Assembly: GCA_000827265.1 (NCBI GenBank) | Contig: KN834755.1 | Coordinates: forward strand, 582,063 to 646,062 | Length of the DNA stretch: 64,000 bases | Source: Collybiopsis luxurians FD-317 M1 | Lineage: Eukaryota > Basidiomycota > Agaricomycetes > Agaricales > Omphalotaceae | Direction of reading: 5' to 3' | Shown here: positions 32,987 to 45,190 of the stretch, in pieces | How positions within the stretch are numbered: the stretch's first letter is position 1 | How the letters are laid out: each line of letters begins with the position of its first letter | The notes under the pieces: model-generated | The model's database searches: none | Told to the model about the DNA's origin: nothing | Seen by the model: only the letters and a program-made list of their open reading frames with translations | Program-made: the position numbers and the translations under genes

Positions 32987-34384
32987 TCACAGTTGCTGCA
33001 TCTCTACATCAGCGGAATCTTTGTGATCAACCTCAGAAGTAGTCTTGAATCTGAGTTTCAGGTCAGCTCTAACCATAATCATTGTCGCCGCAATTCCCTA
33101 AGGAAGGTGAATAAGACATTTGGAACTGATATGTTGGAAGATTCATACCACAATGACAGTCAGTATCGAGGCTATCCCTAGCCTGCCCAGACCAACATCA
33201 TAAAAAGTGACCACAATGCTGACAATCAAAGCAAGAGGATACAGCAATCCCGATTCGAGACTAAGGAAATCAGATAAAATTGAAGGGAGTGCATGAGTAT
33301 AGTATTGAAGATTGCATAAAGGACAAAACGAACACCATTGCACCGACATTGTTTGTTCCTTTGATATCGGAGGATTCACATTTCAGACTCTGCTTAGTGG
33401 TGAGGAATATCCACCAGAGTCTCCCAGCTGACGGTCAAAGTTAGCTAAAGAAGCTTGCATATTCTGGTAGACTTACCTATGAGTCCCGTCAGGATGACAT
33501 TACTGAGTAGGTTCACCCACAAAACCACATCATAGAGAAGTATTCCTGCTGCAGAAATATCAATGGTATCCGCGGCAGCTCCGTTTGTGGCCACAGATAT
33601 GATTCCCATTACTGAACCCAGGTGAAGATTTCTCTGAATTTCTCTCTTTAGTGTTACCAGTAGCCACTCACTAGCATTTACTACAACTATCAAGATAGGT
33701 CCAATTAAAACCCGCTTTCTTGATGCCCACACAACATAACAGCGATATAACTTTAACAATGGATCAGATGGAAAAAGAAAAGATAAAAAGACTTAGGCTG
33801 ACCAGTAAAGTATCCGCTAAGAAGCTACAAAAAAATTAAATTGTTAATCTTTATTGAAAATCTATACTTATTCCCACTTTGCGGCCGCATATAACCCCTC
33901 TGACATGATTCTAAAATTAGTTGAATCATGTTAGCAGGATCATCAAGGAAAGACACCAGGTACTCAACATACCCGAAGCGAATGGTCTCTCGTAATAAAT
34001 CTTCAGGCGAGCACATGAAATTCAGTTGCGTAAATTTCAAGATTGAGATAATCGTTGTTGCTGTACCGAAGAGAAAAAGCAGCAGAAGGGAGACTTGATA
34101 ATAGTGCTGCCTTCCTCGATTTTCAATCTGAAGGTATATGTAGAGACCAAAAATGATTGTGTATGCACCTGAAGAAGTTTGCATTAGTATGTATACCTTC
34201 TGCTGTCCCTATCAGTGACTTTTGGAAGACTGACCGTAGAATAACATTTCGAACTAACCAAACAGAAAGTCTTTAGATTTCTGACTAAAGAAATACCACT
34301 CACAATGAGCACATTGAAATCAGTTTCTAGGAACTCCTTGATTGGTTCTAAGTCGCATATTGTCTTGAATGCCGGCATTGACAA
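32987..34384 (-). CDS. Basidiomycete-type 7-TM protein of unknown function
   Basis: Minus-strand exons: 34384-34304, 34253-34235, 34168-33896, 33816-33803, 33750-33477, 33427-33334, 33260-33149 and 33097-32987, together 978 nt, 325 aa. The donor after exon 3 (33895) and the 14-nt exon 4 are the least certain. Hydrophobic segments fit seven TM helices: GAYTIIFGLYIYL, VSLLLLFLFGTATTI, the family hallmark LYRCYVVW, VLIGPILIVVV, VVLWVNLLSNVILTGLI, then AGRLWWI and VLESGLLYPLALIV, ending GIAATMIMVRADLK. This pattern recurs in a large uncharacterised membrane family expanded in Agaricomycetes. A hydrophilic tail follows. A decayed paralog lies at 34983-35490. Start could also be the ATG two codons downstream at 34378. 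Confidence 0.75.
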
Positions 34385-34455
34385 TAGGCTTGCTCCTTGA
34401 CTAGCAAGAGAGGGTATCCGGAGAGATATCTATGCCAAAGGAAACGCGGAGCCAA

Positions 34456-34464
34456 GTTTTTATA
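34456..34464 (-). promoter_or_regulatory. TATA box of the 7-TM gene
   Basis: On the minus strand this reads TATAAAAAC, 72-80 bases upstream of the ATG at 34384. Confidence 0.55.
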
Positions 34465-34502
34465 ATATCCCACTACCAGCAAATTCTCATGATAAGCTGC
34501 AA

Positions 34503-34616
34503 CCCACAATGGTAAACTTACAGAAAACTTACAGAAAACTTACATTTTCTAAAAGTGTGGGAAATTCCCTTTCATGGAAACTTATTTGTCCCTGTTTCTC
34601 ATAAGTTTACCATAAG
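34503..34616. repeat. Small inverted repeat with acttacagaaa units
   Basis: ggtaaactta (34511) and taagtttacc (34600) face each other, and between them acttacagaaa is repeated in tandem. It may be a tiny foldback element. Confidence 0.4.
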
Positions 34617-34982
34617 CGGCAAAACTTACTGAATTTTGCATGCAGAGTCCATTGAATAGAAAGACCACTAAACGAAGAGGGACTTGGAGATAATCAGATG
34701 GATACATCTGAGGGGTGTTTCCAAGTCTTAATCAGAAATGTGATGGATCATGAGATGAGATCATACATTAGGGGTGGCGACAACCAAGAGACAGTTCCCC
34801 GCTGGTTGGCCTTCAGGTGCTGATAAGGAGTTAGCCGGAGAATCTGTTCCTGTGTTTAACATCGTTTCAAAGTCCTTTGACATATTGATGGCGGTCATTG
34901 GTAGTAGAACTATGATGTAACTGCCATTCCTAAGTCATATTTATTAACATCTAACCTGTGATTTCACCTACAAGCATTAACC

Positions 34983-35490
34983 CCAACGATGAAGGTAAGT
35001 CTAGCTAGAACCCACTTTCTTGAGAACCACACAACATAGCAGTGATGGAACACCAAAAATTACAAGTGCATGGAATGAGACGGAATGCCGAGTTTTTGTG
35101 GTGGTGGATTCTATGCCTGATCCTTTACAGGAAATTTTATATTAGTTTCATAATATTAATGATATAAATTGAATTGGGCAATATATATAGTACACTTGAC
35201 ATAGTAATTATATCAATTAAATTCCAATCTAATTGCACTAAGCTGCAAGGTGGCGGCGGTGTTTGGGTCAGCAGATAGGCCAGGGGCACAGTAGCTCGGC
35301 ATTGGCCCATTACCAGCGGCAGGGCCTCGAGTGAATTGATGCCACTGGGAACAAACATGATAAGGTACTAAACTTGGGCTGAACAGTAAAGTATCTGTTG
35401 TGATTCTTTGAGTGATCCTGCAACCAGGCTACAAAAGATCTATATACTCACATTGCGGCAGCATAGATACCCTCGGGAATGATGTTAAGA
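34983..35490 (-). pseudogene. Fragments of a second 7-TM gene
   Basis: On the minus strand 35055-34983 translates in part to HCYVVWFSRKWVLA, matching LYRCYVVWASRKRVLI of the intact gene. 35372-35490 resembles 33795-33905 (gtaaagtatc, cggc.gcatata). The rest is scrambled or replaced, so only a relic remains. Confidence 0.6.
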
Positions 35491-36425
35491 TTGTAAATTA
35501 AATCATGGTGCGAGCTCAGAACAAAGATATTATAAATAAGAACTGGTTATAAGAAGACATGCATTATCTATAATGTCCTACTATAGCCAATTTTATTATA
35601 ATAATGTAATTGTTAGGGCCAATGTTTTTTGAATGCTTATAATTAGCACCCCTTTTGAGCAGCGGCAGGTTGGCGCGCCCCGCACCCTCATCCTTTTTTG
35701 GTTACCTGGATCTTGGTAGATCTGTGGCATTTGATTCTGGGTACGGGCTCGCTATTCCATCAATTATTGTGTTATATCATCTGGTTCCTGGTTCTTGCTC
35801 ATCGGGTATGCGGCTGTATTCGGTATTACAACCTCATGAATAGATTACTGCTTTTTGCAACAAGCTAAGAGCAATGCAACAGTTGAAGACCCTGGCCAAT
35901 GTTCTGCATAATGTTGTCTCAGCTTCATACTACATATGACTACTCTATGCAACCAGTTCTAGCTACCCACACTATGATCTGCACATACTCTTGTGATCTA
36001 TGGTATGAGAATATTACAGGTCTCATTTAATACAGCACATGGTCCCTGTAATCTACCCTATTACAGTTGTACTTTGACACTCACCCATTTCTGTGCCAGA
36101 ACCCTGATGCCCCAAAAGGGCATGGCCTTATACAAATTCGGAGAAAACATTTCCCAATTGACAGAGTGTAGTCAGGATAGGCTTGAGATTGTCCAGTGTT
36201 GTGTGGCATATGCTGTAAGACAGGCAGCCATTCAAAGGAAGATTTGAGTGCTCTGCAAAATGGACTGGGAAGATATCTTAGCAAAACTCAAGATGGGATT
36301 GGACACTAGTGATCTGAAAGACTGAAAAAGGGATTTTGTTTAATATCTGTAGCCATTCCTGTGCAGTTATTCCACCCTCTGTATTACTTTCATACCAGTT
36401 ACTATATTTGGCATTGTATTTGGGC
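35491..36425. other. Gene-free sequence
   Basis: AT-rich; short ORFs only, no recognised repeat. Confidence 0.45.
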
Positions 36426-36866
36426 TAGACTTGGGCATGAATGCTGAATGATATTGAATATACTTGAATATATTCACATTCAGCATTCAAATATGAATGC
36501 TAATGAATGGTGAATGTACATTCATGGATCAGTACATATGTCCTGTTCCAGGGTGAAATATTCAATTACATTTGGCATTTAACCTGTAATTGGCTCATAT
36601 TTTAAATGAAATGTATGTTATATTCAACATGAGAATACAGATATCGCAATTACCAATTAATATCTATAATATTATTGGCAGGCTCTTGTCTTAGTAGGGG
36701 ACCAGACAAAAGCCTCACTCAATCTCCCACAGCACTTGAATGGTCTCAAATGTCAAATGAACTGATGCAATGGCAGGCCATTTGAATGTGGATATGGCTT
36801 TTTGGGCTGCCAAATTCACACCCCAAATGGCAAATACATTTGAATGTCCATTTGTGCCCAAGTCTA
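36426..36866. mobile_element. hAT-like MITE, 441 bp
   Basis: Ends read TAGACTTGGGCA and its inverse TGCCCAAGTCTA, fitting hAT-type termini. The flanking 8-mers ATTTGGGC (36418-36425) and ATTTGAAT (36867-36874) agree at the first five positions. The interior is rich in gaatg/cattc palindromes and has no ORF. Confidence 0.6.
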
Positions 36867-37261
36867 ATTTGAATTAGCTACTGGATTTAGCATTGAATAC
36901 CAATGTTTGATCAATGGTAATGTCAGTTGTTACTTGATGATCTGTTGATTTGCCTTCATTCAGATAGGTCTTCTCTATAACACAAATTGGGATGTAACAT
37001 TGGCAGTCTGGTGCACTGGTACTTATATATATGGAACTTTGTTGGTATAGCAAGTGGGTGACTATATAGCAAGTGAGGTAGTATAATCAGGGCATCAGCT
37101 GTTGGACCAAGGTAAAGGAGGAGTCTGGATTTGCTGGGCAGACCAGTGGACCATTACAAAGAAAGAGAGGGGTCAGTTTGGAAAATTGAAAGCAAGTAAC
37201 ATTTGACATTTTGAAGTGACAATAGAACAAGTAAACTAAACTGCGGTATTGAGATGAAGCC
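36867..37261. other. 3' flank of the NACHT-WD40 gene
   Basis: No gene or clear repeat seen. Confidence 0.45.
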
Positions 37262-40200
37262 CTAACCGGTAGACCAACATTGATGCCAATTTTCTCCATA
37301 TACACAATTCTCAAAAGAAATATGGTTGTAACCATCAGCAGAAATAATTGCCAATGTTTCATCAGCAACTAAATTATGGCGATACTGTGCTGGGATCCAG
37401 ACAATGCAATCATCCAGATGAGGAAAATAAACCCTTCCATCATCAACCATGTTCCATCTGAAGGCTATATCACAATAAGTTGAAAGAAGACCATGACATC
37501 ATAAAAATAAAACTTACCATGTCCAATGGAAGTCCAGGAATGGAATATTTGACCCTGATCAATGGAAGAAATAAACAAGTCAATTAAAAATGTACAGAAG
37601 AAAGGAATTACCATATTGAATTCATTAGGTTCCCTGGGAGTATAAGTATTGCATAGCATTATCATTCCATCTGGAGAAGATGCTACTGATCCCCCAGAAT
37701 GAGTGTGGCCTTGAAGAGGTTCCCCAATGGGAGCTCCAGTTTCTGCATTCCAGAGCCTGACTGTATTGTCACTGGAACCAGATATAATTCTCTTTCCATC
37801 TGGAGAAAATGCAACAGACCCAACCCAAGTAGTGTGGCCTAGAAGAGGCTTCCCAATGGGAGTTCCAGTTTCTGCATTCCAAATCCTTACCATTGTATCA
37901 GCAGAACCAGATACAATTTTCTTTCCATCTGGAGAAAATGCCACAGACCGCACTGAATCAATGTGGCCTAGAAGAGGCTTCCCAATTGGAGTTCCAGTTT
38001 CTGCATTCCAAATCCTGACTGTCTTGTCGGCAGAACCAGATACAATTTTTTGTCCATCAGGAGAAAATGCCACTGACCGCACTGCTTCAGTGTGGCCTTG
38101 AAATGGCTTCCCAATGGGAGTTCCAGTTTGTGCACTCCAGATCCTGACTGTCTTGTCATGAGAACCAGAGACAACTTGTGTTCCATCTGGAGAAAATGCA
38201 ACTGACTGCACCAGGCCATTGTGGCCCTGAAAAGGCTTAACAATGGGAGTTCCAGTATCTGCATTCCAGATCTGGACTGTCATGTTGCCAGAACCAGATA
38301 CAATTTTAAGCCCATCTGGAGAAAATGCCACTGACCGCACTGGATCAATATGGACTTGAAGAGGCTTTCCAATGGGAGTTCCAGTTTCTGCATTCCAGAT
38401 CTGAATTGTCTTCTCACCAGAGTCAGAAACAATTCTCCGTCCATCTGGAGAAAATGCCACTGATCCCACCCAAAAATTGTGGTCTTGAAGAGATGCTCCA
38501 ATAGGAGTACCTATTTCAGCATTCCAGATCCTGACTGTTTTGTCACCAGAGCCAGATACAATTCTTTTTCCATCTGGAGAAAATTTCACTGACCCCACCC
38601 AATCAGTGTGGCCTTGAAGACACTCCCAAATGAGAGTTCCAGTTTCTGCATCCCAGATCTTGACTGTCTTGTCTTCAGAACCAGATACAATTCTGTTTCC
38701 ATCTGGAGAAAATGCAACTGAGTGCACTGAATCAATGTGACCTTGAAAAGGCTCCCCAATGGGAGCTCCAGGTTGTGTGTTCCAAATTCTGACTGTTTTG
38801 TCTCCAGAACCAGATACAACTCTCCTTCCATCTGGTGAGAATGCTACAGACTGCACCGCACCAATGTGGCCTGGAAGAGGCTTCCCAATGAGAGTTCCAG
38901 CTTTAGCATTCCACATCCTGATTGTCTTGTCATGAGAACCAGATAAAATTCTCCTTCCATTGGGTGAAAATGCAACAGAACATACTAAACCAGTGTGGCC
39001 TTCAAGAGGTGCTCCAATGGGAATTCCAGTTTCTGCATTCCAGATCCTGACTGTGTTGTCTGCTGAACCAGATACAATTCTTGTTCCATTGGGAGAAAAT
39101 GCTACTGAGTGCACCAGATCAGTGTGGCCTTGAAGAAGCCCCCCAATGGGAGCTCCAGTGTCGGCATTCCAGATCCTGACTGTCTTATCCCCAGCACCAG
39201 ATACAATGCTCTTTCCATCTGGTGCAAATGCCACTGACAACACTGAATCAGTGTGGCCTTGAAGAGGTTTACCAATGGAAGTTCCAGTCTCTGCATTCCA
39301 AATCCTGACTGTCCTGTCACCAGAAACAGATCCAATTCTTCTTCCATTTGGAAAAAATCCCACAGACCACACCACCTCAGTGTGGCCCTGAAGAGGCTCC
39401 CCAATGGGAGTTCCAGTTTCTGCATTCCAAATCCTGAGTGTCCTGTCACCAGAACCAGATACAATTCTCCTCCCATCCCAAGAACATGCCACTGACCGCA
39501 CTGAATCAGTGTGGCCTTCAAGAGGTGTCCCAATAGGAGTCCCAGTTTCTGCATTCCAAATCCTGACTGTCTTGTCACCAGATCCAGATACAATTCTCTT
39601 CCCATCAGGAGAAAATTTTACTGACCACACTAAATGACTGTGGCCTTGAAGAGGTACCCCAACAGGCATTCCAGTTTCTGCATTCCAAATCCTAACTGTC
39701 TTGTCTCCAGAACCAGATACAATTCTTTTTCCATCTGGTGAAAATGCCACTGACCCCACCCAATCACTGTGGCCTTGAAGAGGCTCCCCAATGGGAGTTC
39801 CAGTTTCTGCATTCCAGTTCCTGATTGTCCAATCATGAGAACCAGATACAATTCTCTTCCCATCTGGAGAAAATGCCACTGACCAAACCAGAGCACTGTG
39901 GCCTTGAAGAGGCTCACCAATGGGAGTTCCAGTTTCTGTATTCCAGATCCTGATTGTTTTGTCTGCAGAACTAGATGCAATTTTCTTTCCATCTGGAGAG
40001 AATGCCACTGACAACACTGACTCAGTGTGCCCTTGAAAAGGCTTGCCAATGGGGGTTCCAGTTTTGGCATTCCAAATCCTGATTCCATTATCTTGCAAGC
40101 CAGATACAATTTGACTTCCATCCTTTGAAATATCAAAGCTCAAAACATCTGACTCTGTATTCCATACAGTCAGATTTGGCTTTTCCATCTTGTGTTTTAC

Positions 40201-42863
40201 TAATGTTCCCATTTCTAGCCCCTGTTGCAATCCAGTAATTTCCCTTTTCCAAAATGGTAAAATGCTTAGATACCAATGTGGAGTCATATCATTCACAGGG
40301 CTCAGCAGGAATGTTTCTACTGTTTTTTTCAAACTGTTAATACTATCTTGTAATTCATCTGGAAGATCTGATATCTGAAAAGATTATTAGCCTTTTTTCT
40401 TTCCCCAATAATTTTTAATCATTCATACCTTCTCAACAGTATTAAGAATGTCCCCACATTCAACCAATGTATTATCATTGCTTCCTTCTTGATAACTCAC
40501 CACACGTAAAACACTCATTACTTCAACCCAGTGTATTATCTTGTGATCCATAAATTGTTTTAAGGCTGTAGAAATTTCTGCATCCCTTCTCGATTTATGA
40601 AGGTGATATCCCCAACTTTTGCAGACATAGACCAGACTTTTTGTAATCTTCTTTTGAACATCTGACTCAATACCTGGAATATCTTTGTCTTTCAAAAATG
40701 ATGAAGGAAGGTTGAGCATGTTAAATTGAAGCTCCACATTCATGATATTAAAACATTTCTGACTAAGAATGCGGTGTTGATTTAATGAATTGCACCCTAG
40801 GTCCTTAGCTCTCCCCCCTGATTTCTTTGCTAACAAGAAGTCTGAGAATGATGCATGAAAGACATAGATAGCCTGATCAGATTTTCTTACATCAAGCACA
40901 GATCGCAAGGCAGCAATGAGGTGATCCACTTCCTGAGATTTTACATTTGTCAACTGAGCAATTACCTCACTAGGCACTGGGTTCCTAACGGTAATTATGG
41001 AGTGCAAAACTCTCACAATCCATTTTCTCTCATTATTGTTAGCTTTTCCCATAGCTTTGCCAATGATCACACTATATAATTCATCCAGTTTTTGACTTAT
41101 GTCTGGAATATGCTGCAGATTTAGAACATCATTTAGCCGCTGTTCTTGAACTACATGATTTTCAGTGATCCACTTTACTGTAGTTGCAGCAAATATAAAT
41201 AACCTTCCAGACATTTTGGCCAACTGCAAAATATGTGCTCGAGTTACCAGGTCATGATCCCCCAATTCTTTAGAGAGAAACCTCGAAATGTCATTCTCAA
41301 CTATGTCTTTTTCTACCTCATGTAGGAAAATTTTAGAATAAGGAGGAGCCTCCATGAGATGTCTATATATAGGCTGGTCTGGGCGACTTGTAAATAGGAA
41401 TTTTAGCCCCAGTAAGCTATCACTTTGGATAGCTGTAAGCAGAGGCTCCAGCAATAATTTGATATCCATGCATTCATCCAAAGCATCAATGATAATTACA
41501 GGAGTCACCGCACTGGCCAATTTGGGTGCTGTTTCTTTCCAGGGCCTCAGAAGTAAATCCATTTGTTTATCAATTTCTTTATCAGCAAGATCTCCATCAT
41601 TTCCTAGCTCCTTTTTAAGAGCTTCAGCAAATGTATGAGAATACCTTGCAAGCTGATAAGCAATGGTTGGGATGATCCTTGTATATACCCGACAGGCAGG
41701 AAGCTGCCTAGAACAAAAGAATGCACCAGCAAGAAGATTTTCTTGCTCAAATGTCTTGCATAATGATTTGACAATAGTGCTTTTTCCTGTTCCTGCCATG
41801 CCACTTATCCAATATATTTGACTTTCAGAAGCATCAGCCCACTTTATGATCTTGTCAAGAATTTCAATCCTTGTTCCTGGGGTACATTCCGGCCTTTTCA
41901 CTTGATAATCATGGAAAGCTTCTATAGAAGGCTTCAGTTTTCTCAAGTGGATGTCCTAACCTGTTTTCAATTTCTTAAAATTTACATATATTCCTGTACC
42001 TACCTCACTGATATCACTTATATTCCTTTCAATGCGGAGTAAAATCTTTCTCTGCAAATTGTACATCCTTAAAACTTCTATTGTAAACATGTGAATGGTA
42101 ATACATACCTGACAATCATCAAATGCCTTTTTTATATCATTAAAATACTCTGTGATTTTTTTGGAAATTTTAGCTGCAGCAACTATTTTATCTGCATTCT
42201 CCAAAACTTGTGCCAGCCAATTTTTGTCCTGCTGGGGAAAAGCCTTGCTACTAATTTTCCCCAGCTCTCTATATGCAAACATGAGACCAAAATGCTCTTA
42301 AAATCAATTTAGATCCATACTCAGCCAAGGTTTGGAAAATTTTATCCATTTCGGCAGATCTGCTCCGCTCCCTATGTTGTTTGACTTCTGCAACCTTGGT
42401 AGATAACTCTTCTGCCAATTCTTTAAACTTTTCTTTATTCTCCGTCACTTGCTTTATATTTCAGAATATTGATCAGTAACTTATTGCTAAAATGGAATTA
42501 CTACACCGGAATGCTTACATGGTAGATTTTGATACACTCAGAGACTACTCCAAGTGCAATACCCAATGCTTGTCCTGCCACTGGGATAAATTCAGAAAGT
42601 TCTTTCAGAACTTCAACACTTGATTCGGCGACAGCACCGGCAGTTTGCAAAACTGGATGTTGAATAGAAAGCTCTTCGACACTCCTTTTTCTAGCTGCAG
42701 GCTCAGACTGCACAGAAATATCTGAAACTGAGTGCTGGGAGCCCTGGAAATTCTGCGAAGCATTTCTCAAGTCTGGTGCACTTGCTGCCTGGATCTTTAT
42801 TTCGTAGCCTCTACGATGCCAGAGACTTCGCAACCATCTCGTGAATTTTTTGAATGAAGGCAT
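37262..42863 (-). CDS. NACHT-WD40 NLR-like protein, 1756 aa
   Basis: Minus-strand exons: 42863-42519, 42451-42321, 42268-42004, 41955-40429, 40374-37612, 37554-37518 and 37464-37262, together 5271 nt, all phases closing. Order of domains: a basic N-terminus (MPSFKKFTRWLRSLWHRR), a helical region at ~75-247 resembling the four-helix bundles (HeLo/MLKL-like) of fungal cell-death NLRs, and a NACHT NTPase with Walker A GMAGTGKST (299-307), Walker B IIIDALDEC (401-409) and FLFTSRPD. A helical linker to ~830 is followed by 19 complete 43-residue WD40 repeats plus a partial one (833-~1665), then an ~80-residue tail with DDGRV...IVWIPAQYR as in related Agaricomycete proteins. The class senses ligands through the WD40 part and oligomerises through NACHT to trigger incompatibility or defence. 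The N-terminal assignment is inference. Nothing suggests a pseudogene. Confidence 0.9.
37696..40146 (-). repeat. Nineteen tandem 129-bp units coding WD40 repeats
   Basis: The interval is exactly 19 x 129 bp with no indel between units. Units share long identical stretches such as ctgcattccaaatcctgact and tggagaaaatgcc. Variation concentrates in the triplets coding the three residues after GH and the one after the following V (for example SDW-VG, SHL-VW, TDS-VR, TGL-VC, NFW-VG). This is the pattern of high-identity NLR WD40 arrays that change by unit exchange. Confidence 0.95.
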
Positions 42864-44459
42864 TGTTATATCTTTCGCTGGAACAGGCCAAAAAATTATC
42901 TTTAATGTAATTATAATGCTAATATTGTCTATCACTTACAAAGCAGGATACGGTGCAGTCAACTAGGACCAAACGTCGTGGGTGGGAACCGTCTGGTGTC
43001 TTGGAGCCCTTTATGTATCTCGAAGGCCTGGGGGTTCATCGATAGCTTCAAGCCTCATGGCACGGGGAATCGATAAATTAATCCGGATCTTCTATGTTGC
43101 CTACACGAGGACAATTCAGAACATGACTGGAGAGGAATAAATATAGCGGAGCACGCTCCCCACTTTATCTGCGGGCATCTCTCAACTTCCAATCATTACC
43201 CTTACTCAATCGCGGCTCGATCGTGCCACTTTCTGCAATATATTCCCAGGCGCATTCCCCGAACCTAATTTCCTTCGCAAAATACCTCGTGGCCGCGCTT
43301 CCATTTCGAGTACTACATCGTCATTCCCATCATTATTAATATTGTCGAAGATTGGGAGGGATACACGATGCGCTGACCATTCTGAGTCTAAGGAGAAGAC
43401 AGATTCTTGAGGAGCATGAAAAGGATGAGGGAGCTTGAGTACCCATCTCATCGAATCTGAAATATTATTTAGGCCACCTCGAAAACCTTCCAATCTCTGG
43501 ATATTGGACACGCACAACAAACCCGATAATACTAGCCCAGATATAAATTCTGCTGGGCAAATGACCGTGGTTGATTGGAATATACTTCTGACGTGTCGAT
43601 GCTAATTATACGTGTATTACGGCACAGTCATAATCGAACGACTTGTTTCTATCCACCATCATGTCCCTTTCGAGCCATGTCGACCTAATTTCCTCTCAAA
43701 TCAGAGTTCAACTTCATCCTGGCATTCTGGGTGTTATAAGATGATTTGAATTGCAGTGATACGTACGTCGAGTTTTTTGTCCTTTACGTTGCGGATGCGC
43801 AGCTAACGCGTTCCTCTCTTTTTTGTTGACAGCTCTTAACGAGAAATAAATCCTCCAGTTTCCATTTACCTAGGTTGCCATGTTCTGCGTTGAACCGTCT
43901 CTCTGAAGAATAAACGCTCAAATTGCAAAACAAAAGGGAATTGCAATCAACCGCGCGTCGTGCGCACTGCTTTGTAGTTCGAAGCCGGAAACCATCAATG
44001 AGTCTTCGTGAGTTTTGTTGATTTCGGGTTTGCAAGTATGTGACCAAGGGCTGGACGGCTGGCTTCCGAGTCTTGCGTCCTGAGCCGAGCCAAGCCAGTT
44101 CCGAGCTCACCGCCTCGTCGACGGCTGTAAGTAGATCAAAGCCTTACTATTCCAATGATGTCCAAACAGCCTCGATACTTCATCTTCCCCTCTCATTCTT
44201 TATTTCCGCGTGCTTTTCACTTGATTTTCTAATGAACAAGAGCCAATCTTATCTGGAGTTAAATTCACATTAAAATTTACTTTTACATCCGGCTCGGACT
44301 TCGGTCTCATTATCCACTAAGTATCCTCCAAACTGCGACTTGAAGATATGACAAGTACTACCAATTGTGGTTCTCAATTTCATGTCTAGTTTCAATTGTG
44401 AAAGAACAAGACACATTTTGGTCACACTTAGGTTTTCTTCATCAGCAAAACCACTCTAA
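42864..44459. other. Upstream region of the NACHT-WD40 gene, no clear gene
   Basis: Likely promoter in the first few hundred bases. A 104-codon minus-strand ORF (43520-43206) and a 108-codon one (44110-43784) have no recognisable motif. TATAAAT occurs at 43537 on the plus strand without a gene behind it. Confidence 0.45.
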
Positions 44460-44474
44460 GACTAAGCTAATACT

Positions 44475-44690
44475 AGAAGTCTGAGGGAGTCTGAGAGCAC
44501 CCAGGAAATTAGCCAATTCCTAGGAACCCTCAGGCACTCCAGGTCACTTAGGTTGCCTAGGCTTCCTAGGATTTGCTCCCTGAAAGATATGCAAAAGATG
44601 TCTGAGACTCTCTGGGGGCTCCCTGGAGATCCCTGAGGATCCCTGGAGCAGAAATATTTTAAATACTAATGACTTCTAGGAGGAAGAACA
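44475..44690. repeat. CCTGAGG/CCTAGG-rich repeat, solo copy
   Basis: It matches 52966-53180 in the same orientation (ttgcctaggcttcctagg, ccctggagatccctg, attttaaata). The unit is packed with short palindromes around CCTAGG and CCTGAGG. Confidence 0.65.
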
Positions 44691-44867
44691 TATATAGCCC
44701 CAATAAGATTCACAGATTTCATCAAGTGCTTTGCATCAGTTATCAGATGAGTAAGCCCATTGGAAGTACAAACAGTGCAATTTTTCTTCATTTGCAGTGA
44801 CAGTGCAGTGACATTTTTTTGATTCACAGTGACTGTTTCTCATTCTCAATGACTTGTTTTTTAGTAA

Positions 44868-45190
44868 TGAGGAGGGTTGGGTCACTGACCCATAACCCAG
44901 CTGGGGTCAGGTTGGGCTGGGCTGGGTCAAGATTTTGCTGACCCAAGTACTTGGGTCAGAAGTAATATGAAGTTGGGCTACATCTACTCATTAGCTATGT
45001 ATTATATAAAAGTTTGCATGTTAAATACAGTGATTTTGTATGCCCAGGCTCTCCCTTCAGCCTTGATATAAGGGCCGACCCAAGCTTTCACCATGACCCA
45101 GCCCAACCCAGACTGACCCGACCCTCAAACTTGGGTCTGGGTAAGAAAAAAATGTGACCCTGACCCAGCCCAACCAACCCTCCCCAATAC
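44868..45190. mobile_element. Probable MITE with GGGAGGGTTGG-type inverted ends
   Basis: The left end gaggagggttggg and the right end ccaaccctcccc face each other, each followed inward by tgggctgggtca-type repeats in inverted orientation. No target duplication could be fixed, and no ORF is inside. Confidence 0.5.

Noticed and set aside
37727..39637. Plus-strand and alternate-frame ORFs across the WD40 array
   Set aside because: They are periodic shadows created by the 129-bp repeat unit of the minus-strand NLR gene.
37696..40146. CRISPR-like or satellite array
   Set aside because: The 129-bp units are in-frame WD40 codons of one exon of a eukaryotic gene.
42061..42110. An intron inside exon 3 of the NLR gene, suggested by gtatgt at the DDCQ codons
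   Set aside because: Removing it puts the next exon out of frame at once, whereas reading through keeps a long helical frame.
43206..43520. 104-codon minus-strand ORF upstream of the NLR
   Set aside because: No motif and no exon partner; it probably lies in promoter sequence. Kept only as a note.
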